Shown piece by piece: positions 1 through 6,301 of a stretch of 6,533 bases of DNA. The notes under the pieces are model-generated. The model had not been told where the DNA came from and did no database searches. It saw nothing but the letters and a program-made list of their open reading frames with translations. Position numbers and translations under genes: made by a program. Origin of the DNA: an uncultured Oscillospiraceae bacterium (GTDB taxonomy: Bacteria; Bacillota; Clostridia; Oscillospirales; Oscillospiraceae); assembly GCA_900758955.1 (NCBI GenBank), contig CAAETL010000020.1, positions 1-6,533 on the forward strand, in the 5' to 3' direction. Each line of letters starts with the position of its first letter. The stretch's first letter is position 1.

Positions 1-10
1 ATTTAATCTT

Positions 11-60
11 AACAAAAACACCGGCAATCCTATTATTAGAGGATTGTCGGTGTTTTTGTT
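11..60 (-). terminator. Intrinsic terminator after cysS, possibly bidirectional
   Basis: Two 20-nt arms (11-30 and 41-60) are complementary except at one position, around a 10-nt AT-rich loop. On the minus strand the arm ends in a GTGTTTTTGTT run, 16 nt after the cysS stop, as expected for Rho-independent termination. The arms are A-rich on one side and T-rich on the other, so the hairpin could also stop transcripts arriving on the plus strand. There the odd position would be a G-U wobble rather than a mismatch. Confidence 0.85.
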
Positions 61-76
61 GGTCTATTTGTGGACG

Positions 77-1477
77 TCAAATTTTCTTCCACTTCACCCC
101 TTGCGGCGTATCTTTTAGCTCAATGCCCATATCCTTGAGCTCGTCGCGGATACGGTCGGCCTCGGCAAAGTTTTTCTCCTTCCGGGCGGCCTGACGGGCG
201 GCGATCAGCGCCTCCACCTTGCCGTCCAGATCATCTTCCTTTTTCCGGTGATACAGCAGGCCCAGCACGTCGGTCAGTTCCGTGACCATGTCCAGGCAGG
301 CCTTGGCCAGGGCGCGGGTGGGGGTCCCCTCTACGGCAATGTTTACCGCCCGGACCAGCTCGAAAATCACGCCGATGGCGTCGGCGGTGTTCAAATCGTC
401 GTCCATGGCCTCGTCGAAGCGGGCGCGGTAATCGTCGAAGGTAGAAATAACGTCCGCTTCTGGCTGTGTCAGCGCCCCGTCGGCCCCGTTTTTCCCCAGA
501 AAGTCCAGATTCTCTACAGCGGTATACAGCCGGTCCAGGGCGTTCTGGGCCTGGATTAAGGACTCTTTGGAGTAGTTCAGGGGGCTGCGGTAGTGCGCCG
601 AGAGCATAAACATGCGGATGGGCTCGTAGCCGTAAACCTGCGCCGCGTCCCGCACCGTAAAGAAGTTGCCCTCTGACTTGGACATCTTCTTATTATCGAT
701 GTTGAGGAAGCCGTTGTGAAGCCAGTAGTTGACAAACTGGCAGCCGTTGGCGGCTTCGGACTGGGCGATCTCGTTCTCGTGGTGGGGGAACTGCAAATCC
801 TGTCCCCCGCAGTGGATGTCGATGGTTTTCCCCAAATAGCGGCTGCTCATGGCGGAGCACTCAATATGCCAGCCGGGACGGCCCTTCCCCCAGGGGGATT
901 CCCAATAGGGCTCGCCGGGTTTGGCGGCCTTCCACAGAGCGAAATCCAGCGGGTCCTCCTTCCCGTCGTTCACTTCAATCCGGGCGCCGGACTGCAGGTC
1001 CTCGATGGGCTGGTGGGAGAGCTTACCGTACCCCTGGAATTTCAGGGTCCGGTAGTATACGTCCCCATTCATGGGATAGGCGAACCCCTTATCCACCAGG
1101 GTTTGAATGATGTCGATGATCTGCTGAATGTTTTCCGTGGCCTTGGGGTGAATGGTGGCCGCCCGCACGCCCAATCCCTGGGCGTCTGTAAAATACTCCT
1201 GAATATACTTTTCGGCGATCTCCTCGGAGGTCGCCCCCTCCTCATTGGCCCGGTTGATGATCTTGTCGTCCACATCGGTAAAGTTTTGGACAAAGGTCAC
1301 CTGGTAGCCCCGATACTCAAAGTACCGGCGAAGCACATCGAAAACAATCATGGGGCGGGCGTTTCCCACGTGAATAAAATTATACACCGTGGGGCCGCAG
1401 GCGTATATTTTCACTTCGCCGGGGACCAGGGGGACAAATTCCTCTTTCTGCCGGGTCATGGTGTTAAACAGTCTCAT
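77..1477 (-). CDS. cysS: Cysteinyl-tRNA synthetase
   Basis: Class I aminoacyl-tRNA synthetase that activates cysteine with ATP and charges tRNA-Cys in the cytoplasm; 466 aa, the usual family length. Visible motifs: CGPTVYN at 27-33, the HIGH-type signature HVGN at 36-39, GWHIECSAM at about 202-210, GGQDLQFPHHENE at 224-236, and KMSKS at 264-268. By alignment with the E. coli enzyme, the zinc ligands would be Cys27, Cys207, His232 and Glu236, all present. The C-terminal part is helical (DALR-type and anticodon-binding region). The frame is open to an ATG at 1498, but I start at the ATG at 1477: an AAAGGAG lies 10 nt upstream, inside the longer reading, and the resulting N-terminus (MRLFNTMTR) fits the family. 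It lies 68 nt after cysE with no terminator between, so both genes should come from the T-box-controlled transcript. No defect seen. Confidence 0.97.
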   Translation of the reverse strand: MRLFNTMTRQKEEFVPLVPGEVKIYACGPTVYNFIHVGNARPMIVFDVLRRYFEYRGYQVTFVQNFTDVDDKIINRANEEGATSEEIAEKYIQEYFTDAQGLGVRAATIHPKATENIQQIIDIIQTLVDKGFAYPMNGDVYYRTLKFQGYGKLSHQPIEDLQSGARIEVNDGKEDPLDFALWKAAKPGEPYWESPWGKGRPGWHIECSAMSSRYLGKTIDIHCGGQDLQFPHHENEIAQSEAANGCQFVNYWLHNGFLNIDNKKMSKSEGNFFTVRDAAQVYGYEPIRMFMLSAHYRSPLNYSKESLIQAQNALDRLYTAVENLDFLGKNGADGALTQPEADVISTFDDYRARFDEAMDDDLNTADAIGVIFELVRAVNIAVEGTPTRALAKACLDMVTELTDVLGLLYHRKKEDDLDGKVEALIAARQAARKEKNFAEADRIRDELKDMGIELKDTPQGVKWKKI

Positions 1478-1545
1478 ACCGTGTTTGCTCCTTTCCATGT
1501 TACCGCTTTGCGCCTATTCTGCTGGTATTTGTGATTGGGCCCCGT

Positions 1546-2259
1546 TTATTCCCGCAACGAGGCCTCTTGAATCATTTCTTCCCCATTCTGCTCCTGGGCC
1601 TTGACTGCCTCCGCGCATTTTTCCGCCACCCGCTCATCCAGGTAGTGTTCCAAAAAATCCACCCGGGACAACAGGGCCTGGAGTTCTTTTTGGACCGGGT
1701 CCGTGATATTGACCTGGTCCCCTTCGCTGGCAAAATCCACTTTCGCGCCGCCCACCCGGACCACCCGGGCCGGCACGCCCACCGCCGTGGCGTTTTCGGG
1801 CACCGGGGCCAGAACCACCGCGTTGGAGGCGATCCGGGAGCCGTCGCCAACTTTAAAAGGTCCCAGGACCTTGGCGCCGGAACCGATCATCACATTGTTT
1901 CCAATGGTGGGATGGCGTTTGCCTTTATCCTTACCCGTGCCGCCCAGGGTCACCCCCTGGTAGAGCAGCACGTCGTCCCCCACCTCTGCGGTCTCGCCAA
2001 TGACAATACCCATGCCGTGGTCGATGACAAAGCGGCGGCCGATCACCGCGCCGGGATGAATTTCAATGCCGGTCCAAAACCGGCTCCATTGGGAAACGAG
2101 CCGCGCCAAAAAGCGCAGGTTATGCCGGTAAAACCAGTGAGCCAGGCGGTGGTAAATGAGGGCGTGAACACCCGGATACAGGAGAAATACCTCCAGCTTA
2201 CTCCGGGCGGCGGGGTCGCGGGCCTGATAGGCCCCCAAGGTTTCGCTCAGACGACCCAA
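1546..2259 (-). CDS. cysE: Serine O-acetyltransferase
   Basis: Transfers acetyl from acetyl-CoA to L-serine, giving O-acetylserine, the carbon acceptor for sulfide in cysteine synthesis; cytoplasmic. The 237-aa product opens with the family helical region ([16 protein letters not shown] at about 15-30, then HR and AHW), followed by a left-handed beta-helix of hexapeptide repeats from about residue 65. IDHGMG carries the likely catalytic Asp80-His81 pair, and [18 protein letters not shown] and GVPARVV are typical of the acetyl-CoA-binding part. After the beta-helix there is a charged, probably helical tail of about 45 residues ending in SLRE, without the C-terminal Ile that E. coli CysE uses to dock in CysK. 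Start: the frame is open to a GTG at 2268, but that codon overlaps the AGGAGG, whereas the TTG at 2259 has ideal 8-nt spacing. First gene of a T-box-controlled operon with cysS. Confidence 0.95.
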   Translation of the reverse strand: MGRLSETLGAYQARDPAARSKLEVFLLYPGVHALIYHRLAHWFYRHNLRFLARLVSQWSRFWTGIEIHPGAVIGRRFVIDHGMGIVIGETAEVGDDVLLYQGVTLGGTGKDKGKRHPTIGNNVMIGSGAKVLGPFKVGDGSRIASNAVVLAPVPENATAVGVPARVVRVGGAKVDFASEGDQVNITDPVQKELQALLSRVDFLEHYLDERVAEKCAEAVKAQEQNGEEMIQEASLRE

Positions 2260-2267
2260 ATAGGACA

Positions 2268-2273
2268 CCTCCT
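2268..2273 (-). promoter_or_regulatory. cysE ribosome binding site that decides a TTG start
   Basis: A perfect AGGAGG (minus strand 2273-2268) is followed by 8 nt and then TTG at 2259-2257. The in-frame GTG at 2268-2266 shares its first base with this site and cannot be used with it, so TTG is the likely initiator. The site lies about 28 nt beyond the T-run of the T-box terminator, so it is not masked by that hairpin. Confidence 0.8.
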
Positions 2274-2301
2274 ATATCAGATGGAACTGCTGGCAGGGAC
2301 G

Positions 2302-2336
2302 AAAAAACGCCCCCCGTGCCAATGGCACAAGAGGCG
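2302..2336 (-). terminator. Regulated terminator of the T-box leader
   Basis: On the minus strand, CGCCTCTTGTGCC (2336-2324) pairs with GGCACGGGGGGCG (2320-2308) across a 3-nt loop, giving 13 bp including G-U pairs, followed by six T (2307-2302). It lies just downstream of the T-box core, the standard position for a terminator that competes with the tRNA-stabilised antiterminator. Predicted default is off when tRNA-Cys is charged. Confidence 0.9.
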
Positions 2337-2557
2337 ACAGTCTGCCGCGGTTCCACTCTCGTTTCTTACTCGAAGGGCGGGTAACGGCGCCAACCGGAGG
2401 GCATTCCATCGCGGAGCCCTCTCGCTCCCGGGCGCACTTCCCCCACCTGCTCCGTTGGGCGGCTTTCAGCCGGTGACCGCCCTTCTCTGTCCATCGCTGG
2501 GGCAGGGTACTTTTCCCGTTCTTCGCGAACTTACTATGACTCAGTTTCCTGAGGTAC
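2302..2557 (-). promoter_or_regulatory. T-box leader (tRNA-Cys sensing) of cysE-cysS
   Basis: cis-Acting RNA in which uncharged tRNA binds and prevents termination. The minus strand carries the T-box core AGAGTGGAACCGCG at 2359-2346, preceded by a CCGGTTGG...CCGTTA block as in clostridial T-boxes, and followed by an intrinsic terminator. Upstream are a Stem I-like GGGAAAAGTA element and a distal-loop block (AGAGAA-GGGCGG...GGCTGAAAGCC). In Stem I the context GGAAG-TGC-GCCCGGGAGC (TGC at 2436-2434) fits the usual specifier position and is a Cys codon. The antiterminator bulge reads UGGA; its fourth base, A, would pair with U73, the discriminator base of bacterial tRNA-Cys, which independently supports cysteine specificity. 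A 5-bp hairpin with GAAA loop (2553-2540) sits at the 5' end. Gene context (Cys synthesis and charging) agrees. The 5' boundary is inferred from the promoter. Confidence 0.93.
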
Positions 2558-2563
2558 TTTATT

Positions 2564-2592
2564 ATAGTATCACAGGCCAGGTTTGGTGTCAA
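2564..2592 (-). promoter_or_regulatory. Promoter of the T-box cysE-cysS operon
   Basis: A consensus -35 TTGACA (2592-2587), a 17-nt spacer and a -10 TACTAT (2569-2564) form a strong housekeeping-sigma promoter. An overlapping TATAAT at 2566-2561 would have a 20-nt spacer and is less likely. Transcription would begin near 2557, just ahead of the T-box. The region upstream, 2593-2705, shows no gene or clear site. Confidence 0.85.
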
Positions 2593-2705
2593 CCAATCTC
2601 GGAAAAAGTCCCCTCGCGGCTTTTTACTGAGGAAGAAGGGCATCCCCCTCGCCATAGGCAGCCCGCCGCAGCGCCATTTTCAAGCAGCAAAAACAGAGAG
2701 CTGAC

Positions 2706-2748
2706 AAAAACGGACGGTTTCGGTAAGAAAAACCGAAACCGTCCGTTT
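2706..2748 (-). terminator. Intrinsic terminator of the mntP-ATPase operon
   Basis: A perfect 17-bp inverted repeat (arms 2748-2732 and 2724-2708) surrounds a 7-nt loop and ends in five T at 2710-2706 on the minus strand. It begins 16 nt after the ATPase stop codon and separates the metal-export operon from the cysE promoter downstream. The arms begin with AAA on the opposite side, so weak function on the plus strand is possible. Confidence 0.92.
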
Positions 2749-2764
2749 GACCGAAACAGGCATG

Positions 2765-5428
2765 TCATTGATTACGACTGCCTTTTCCCATGAGGCGCAG
2801 AAAACTTTTGCGGAGCAGATCCACAGGGATGATGGTAAAGGCCAGCGCCAGGACCACCGCCCACTCCGTAAGATTCAGACCGTGGCAGCGGAAAATAGCC
2901 CCGCCGAAATACGTGAGCAAAACCTGAATGATGGCGATCAGCCCCATAATCTTCAAAAATCCCGCGTTACCGGACATGTGGTCAAAGAGGCTGCGACGCT
3001 CGGTGCGGGCGTTGAAGGCGTTGAAAAATGCGGCGAAAATAAAGAAGCAGAAGTAGCCGGTCATGTGGTAAATATCGTCGGGGGCGTACCGGAAGAGGGA
3101 CCGGAGCACGGGCGACAGCAGAAGCAGCAAGCTGACGCCAAAGACCCACAAGCTGCCCACCAGAATGGACGAGGCCATATCCCGGCTGATGATGGGTTCC
3201 TCCCGGCGCTTGGGTTTTTCCCGCATGTAGCGGTCCAGGGCGGGCTCTCCGCCGAACGCCAGGGCGGCCAGGGTGTCCATCACCAGATTGATCCATAGAA
3301 TTTGAATGATGGAGAGGGGATTTTCCATTCCCAAGAGCGGGGCCGCGAAGGAAATGAGCACCGCCGCCACATTAATGGTGAGCTGAAAGACGATAAATTT
3401 TCGGATGCTGCTAAAAATGGTCCGGCCATAGAGGATGGCCTTTTCAATGGAACGGAAGTTGTCGTCCAGGATGACGATGTCGCCGGCCTCCTTGGCCACT
3501 TCGGTACCGCCGCCCATGGCGAAGCCCACGTCGGCTTTTTTCAAGGCGGGGGAATCGTTGACCCCGTCGCCGGTCATGCCCACCACCAGGTTCAGTTCCT
3601 GGCCCAGCCGCACCAGACGGCTCTTGTCGCTGGGCAGGGCCCGGGCAATCACGCGAATCTGGGGCAGGATCTCCTTGATTTCTCCGTCGGACATTTGGGC
3701 CAGCTCGTCGGAGGTGAGAACCAGTTCCTCCTCCTTCTGAAGCAGCCCGGCGTCCTTGGCAATGGCAACGGCGGTGTCCTTGCGGTCGCCGGTAATCATC
3801 ACCACCTGGACCCCCGCCTGCCGCACCTGGTCTATGGCGGTCACCGATTCGGGCCGCACCTCATCCCGGATCCCCATGATGCCCACCAGAGTCCAATCGC
3901 CCTCCGGGAGTCGTTGGTCGATGATCTCATTGTCGCAGGTAGCCAGGGCCAGCACCCGGATGGCCCGGCCCGCCAGGGCGTCAATCTTTTTCTCCAGGGA
4001 CCAGCGCTCCTCCTCTGTCATGGTCAGCCGCTGGCCGTCCTGGGCATAGTAGGACCGGCACTGACGCAGAATCTTCTCCGGCGCGCCCTTGATGAGGGTC
4101 AATTGATACGCCCCGGAGACGGTGGCGGCGGAATACTTATTGGTGCTGTTAAAGGGGATGGAGGACAGCACCACCTCGCTGCCCCGCTGTTCCCCGGCGG
4201 CAAAACCCAGGATGGCCCGCTCCGTGGCGTTGCCGCCCACAATCCGAGCCCCCTCCCCGCTCACCACCGCCGCCGTATTGCTGCGGACGCTGAGGGAAAG
4301 CAGCTCGCTTAAGTTTCCCCCCACGTCCTGAATGGTGCGGTACTCCCGGGAGCTGCCGTCCACAAAGACCACCGCCTCCAGCTTACCCTTGGTGATGGTG
4401 CCCGTCTTGTCGCTGAGGAGCAGGTTGAGGGAGCCCGCCGTCTCAATCCCCGTGACCTTGCGCACCAGCACCTGGTCCTTGAGCATCTTCCCCATGTTCT
4501 GGGCGGAGACAATGGCGATCATGAGCGGCAGGCCCTCGGGAACGGCCATGACGATGATAATCACCGCCAGCATCACTGCCTGGAGGGCGTCGGCGGCCAA
4601 GGCCATCCAATCGGAACAGTAGAGGGCGATCTGGGCCGGGTCAAAGCCGTTTTGCACCACAATCCGCTGAAAGAGCACCGCTACGGCGATGGCGATTCCT
4701 CCCAGGTAGCCGAATTTGCTGATGCCGTGGGCCAGGTGGCGCAGCTTGGCCTTGAGGGGGGAGTCCCGCTCCTCGTCGGTTTGCAGCTCGCTGGCGATCT
4801 GACCGTAAACGGAATGATCGCCCACAGTGGTCACCCGCATCACGCCGTTCCCCTGGCAGACCACCGCCCCTCGGAACACTTTATAGGGGTTTAAAAAGTC
4901 CAGGGCCTTGCTCTCGTCCTCGTAATCCTCGGGAATCACCACCTTGGTGCACTCCTTGGACTCCCCGTTGAGCACCGACTGATCCACCTGAATGCTGCCG
5001 TCGATCATCACCCCGTCGGCGGGGATTTTATCGCCGTTTTGCAGCAGGACGCAGTCGTCCACCACAATCTCCCCGATGGGGATTTCTCGGATTTCCCCGT
5101 CCCGGTACACCTTGCACAGAATCCGGGAGGCCTCCTCCTGGAGCTTTTGAAAAGCGTTTTCGTTCCGGTACTCGGAGAAGGTGGACACCATGGTTGCCAG
5201 AATCACCGCCAGGGCGATGCCCACCGACTCATACCACTCAGTCTGCCCCAGGAAGGTGAATATCACGTTGATGAGCAGGGCCACGCAGAGAATTTTAATC
5301 ATGGGGTCCCCAAAATTGCCCAAGAGTTTTTTCCAGAAAGACGCCTGCTCCTTCTCCGTCATCTGATTGCCGCCGTGTTTCTGCCGGGATTCCTCCACCT
5401 GTTGGGCCGTCAGTCCTTTGATCGTCAT
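2765..5428 (-). CDS. P-type cation ATPase, PMCA-like (Ca2+ family; Mn2+ export likely)
   Basis: Membrane pump that couples ATP hydrolysis, through an aspartyl phosphate, to cation export; 887 aa, family length, complete. In order: N-terminal segment; M1-M2 (about 44-84); actuator domain with NGES at 154-157 (variant of TGES); M3-M4 with the ion-site motif PEGLP at 297-301; phosphorylation motif DKTGT with Asp340; nucleotide-binding domain with KGAPE at 447-451; TGD at 546-548; MTGDGVND at 618-625; then M5-M10. In M6, N714 and D718 (WINLVMDTLAAL) resemble plasma-membrane Ca2+ ATPases, and M5 (FQLTINVAAV) lacks the Glu of SERCA site I, suggesting one transported ion. AAAGGAG lies 9 nt before the ATG. 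It follows mntP by 22 nt with no terminator, so it should share the Mn2+ riboswitch. Family assignment is firm; Mn2+ as substrate is inferred from context, with Ca2+ the alternative. Confidence 0.95.
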   Translation of the reverse strand: MTIKGLTAQQVEESRQKHGGNQMTEKEQASFWKKLLGNFGDPMIKILCVALLINVIFTFLGQTEWYESVGIALAVILATMVSTFSEYRNENAFQKLQEEASRILCKVYRDGEIREIPIGEIVVDDCVLLQNGDKIPADGVMIDGSIQVDQSVLNGESKECTKVVIPEDYEDESKALDFLNPYKVFRGAVVCQGNGVMRVTTVGDHSVYGQIASELQTDEERDSPLKAKLRHLAHGISKFGYLGGIAIAVAVLFQRIVVQNGFDPAQIALYCSDWMALAADALQAVMLAVIIIVMAVPEGLPLMIAIVSAQNMGKMLKDQVLVRKVTGIETAGSLNLLLSDKTGTITKGKLEAVVFVDGSSREYRTIQDVGGNLSELLSLSVRSNTAAVVSGEGARIVGGNATERAILGFAAGEQRGSEVVLSSIPFNSTNKYSAATVSGAYQLTLIKGAPEKILRQCRSYYAQDGQRLTMTEEERWSLEKKIDALAGRAIRVLALATCDNEIIDQRLPEGDWTLVGIMGIRDEVRPESVTAIDQVRQAGVQVVMITGDRKDTAVAIAKDAGLLQKEEELVLTSDELAQMSDGEIKEILPQIRVIARALPSDKSRLVRLGQELNLVVGMTGDGVNDSPALKKADVGFAMGGGTEVAKEAGDIVILDDNFRSIEKAILYGRTIFSSIRKFIVFQLTINVAAVLISFAAPLLGMENPLSIIQILWINLVMDTLAALAFGGEPALDRYMREKPKRREEPIISRDMASSILVGSLWVFGVSLLLLLSPVLRSLFRYAPDDIYHMTGYFCFFIFAAFFNAFNARTERRSLFDHMSGNAGFLKIMGLIAIIQVLLTYFGGAIFRCHGLNLTEWAVVLALAFTIIPVDLLRKSFLRLMGKGSRNQ

Positions 5429-5450
5429 GCCGATTGTCTCCTTTCGTTCC

Positions 5451-6011
5451 TTAGCCTAGGATACCCAAATGCTCCAGCAGAATTTTCACTCCCATGAGAA
5501 TGAGGATTACGCCCCCCGCCGCCTCGGCGCCCCCTTTGCAGCGGGCCCCGAAGGCCTGTCCCAAGCAGAAGGCCACAGCGGACAGGCAGAAGGTAATCCC
5601 GCCGATCAGCCCCGCCGCCACACCAATGGACACCTGTAGGAAGGCGAAGGTGACGCCCACCGCCAAGGCGTCGATACTGGTGGCCACCGCCAGGGGCAGC
5701 ATGGCCCGGGGGGAAAAAGAGGGGTCCAGCTTTTCCGCCGCCTCGCGGGATTCCCGCAGCATATTCACGCCGATGAAAACCAGCAGAACAAAGGCGATCC
5801 AGTGGTCCACGTGGGTAATCATCCCCGCGAACCGGCTGCCCAGTATGTACCCCAACAGGGGCATGACGGCCTGAAATCCGCCAAAATACAGGCCCACGGT
5901 GACCGCCTGCCCCGGGCTGGGCCGGGGCGCGGACAGCCCCTTGCAGATCGACACGGCAAAGGCGTCCATGGCGAGACCCACCGCCAGCAGGCACAGCTCC
6001 CCGATTCCCAT
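5451..6011 (-). CDS. mntP: Manganese efflux pump MntP
   Basis: Small inner-membrane Mn2+ exporter (MntP/YebN family, formerly DUF204); 186 aa, close to the usual size, with about six hydrophobic helices. The protein shows the family's internal duplication: MDAFAVSICKG around Asp16 in the first helix and IDALAVGVTFAF around Asp114 in the fourth, both aspartates matching conserved transport residues. GGFQAVMPLLGYILG at about 44-58 is also typical. The frame stays open upstream to 6212, but that extension runs through the riboswitch and terminators. The ATG at 6011 has an AGGAG 6 nt upstream and gives the family N-terminus MGIGELCLLAVGLAMDAF. First gene of a two-gene operon with the P-type ATPase, behind a yybP-ykoY leader that should switch it on when cytoplasmic Mn2+ is high. 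Confidence 0.96.
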   Translation of the reverse strand: MGIGELCLLAVGLAMDAFAVSICKGLSAPRPSPGQAVTVGLYFGGFQAVMPLLGYILGSRFAGMITHVDHWIAFVLLVFIGVNMLRESREAAEKLDPSFSPRAMLPLAVATSIDALAVGVTFAFLQVSIGVAAGLIGGITFCLSAVAFCLGQAFGARCKGGAEAAGGVILILMGVKILLEHLGILG

Positions 6012-6031
6012 ACCATTCTCCTCTCTAACCG

Positions 6032-6071
6032 AAAAAAATCCCCTCCGCCGGAGCATTCCGACGGCAGAGGA
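6032..6071 (-). terminator. Second (distal) terminator of the Mn2+ riboswitch leader
   Basis: On the minus strand, TCCTCTGCCGTCGGA (6071-6057) pairs with TCCGGCGGAGGGGA (6052-6039) with one bulged G and a 4-nt loop, followed by seven T (6038-6032). The first arm contains CCTCTGCC (6070-6063), exactly complementary to GGCAGAGG at 6094-6087, an evident antiterminator. The mntP ribosome binding site lies about 10 nt downstream. Confidence 0.88.
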
Positions 6072-6074
6072 TAC

Positions 6075-6114
6075 AAAAAAAGAGACCCTCTGCCAAATCG
6101 GACAGATAAGTCTC
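6075..6114 (-). terminator. First (proximal) terminator of the Mn2+ riboswitch leader
   Basis: Minus-strand GAGACTTATCTGTC (6114-6101) pairs with GGCAGAGGGTCTC (6094-6082): 13 bp including three G-U pairs and one bulged A, 6-nt loop, then seven T (6081-6075). Its 5' arm overlaps the 3' side of the aptamer (conserved GAGAC plus the closing CTTAT), so aptamer folding and this terminator are mutually exclusive. Its 3' arm holds the strand that would otherwise block the second terminator. Confidence 0.82.
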
Positions 6115-6193
6115 GTCATTTCAGATAAAGCCATGGGCGAGGCCCAGAGATTGTTGGCTCCATCACGCCCGGGGGCGCTGACTACTCCCTTAT
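6106..6193 (-). promoter_or_regulatory. yybP-ykoY manganese riboswitch aptamer
   Basis: Mn2+-sensing RNA of the yybP-ykoY family. On the minus strand it has the family's 5' block GGGAGTAG (6189-6182) and 3' block ACGAGAC (6116-6110). The closing helix is ATAAG (6193-6189) with CTTAT (6110-6106), then GTCA (6182-6179) with TGAC (6118-6115). A GC-rich hairpin follows (around 6178-6167). A second arm is formed by AGCCA (6159-6155) with TGGCT (6133-6129), capped by TGGGC/GCCCA (6146-6142/6138-6134). These conserved blocks, and position directly ahead of mntP, make the call strong. Known members bind Mn2+ and turn on export genes. Ligand and direction are taken from the family, while pairings were read by eye. 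Confidence 0.93.
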
Positions 6194-6202
6194 TGTTGTT
6201 TC

Positions 6203-6231
6203 TTTTTACCATACTTTATGGGCCTTGTCAA
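6203..6231 (-). promoter_or_regulatory. Promoter of the riboswitch-mntP-ATPase operon
   Basis: A consensus -35 TTGACA (6231-6226), a 17-nt spacer and a weaker -10 TAAAAA (6208-6203) preceded by TGG, i.e. an extended -10 that can compensate. Transcription would begin around 6197, a few bases before the aptamer. The -35 is certain by sight; the exact -10 is less so. Confidence 0.65.
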
Positions 6232-6301
6232 GAGTTAGGTTTCAGTTAAAACATATTTTTCGGAAAATTGCGCCAAACGCGATGGGGAATGGGCCCTCTG
6301 G

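Noticed and set aside
716..1534. Plus-strand open frame (272 aa) opposite cysS
   Set aside because: It is a mirror of the cysS coding frame, rich in Gly/Val/Leu, with no recognisable motif. cysS on the minus strand is unambiguous.
2603..2625. Possible hairpin AAAAAG...CTTTTT in the gap upstream of the cysE promoter
   Set aside because: Only a weak 6-bp A/T-rich stem around an 11-nt loop, and the strong terminator at 2748-2706 already ends the operon.
2272..2655. 127-aa open frame on the minus strand upstream of cysE
   Set aside because: It runs through the cysE promoter, the T-box leader and its terminator. Its composition reflects RNA structure, there is no recognisable domain, and conserved RNA elements explain the sequence.
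1531..2793. Long plus-strand open frame (420 aa) opposite cysE and the T-box
   Set aside because: It is antisense to a clear cysE gene and to the T-box leader, is low-complexity, and has no family features. Long antisense frames are common in GC-rich DNA.
3302..4312. Plus-strand open frame (336 aa) opposite the ATPase
   Set aside because: It is antisense to conserved P-type ATPase motifs and shows His/Gly/Gln-rich translation typical of a shadow frame.
6012..6212. 67-residue N-terminal extension of mntP
   Set aside because: The extension crosses the riboswitch aptamer and both terminators. The internal ATG at 6011 has a proper AGGAG and gives the family N-terminus.
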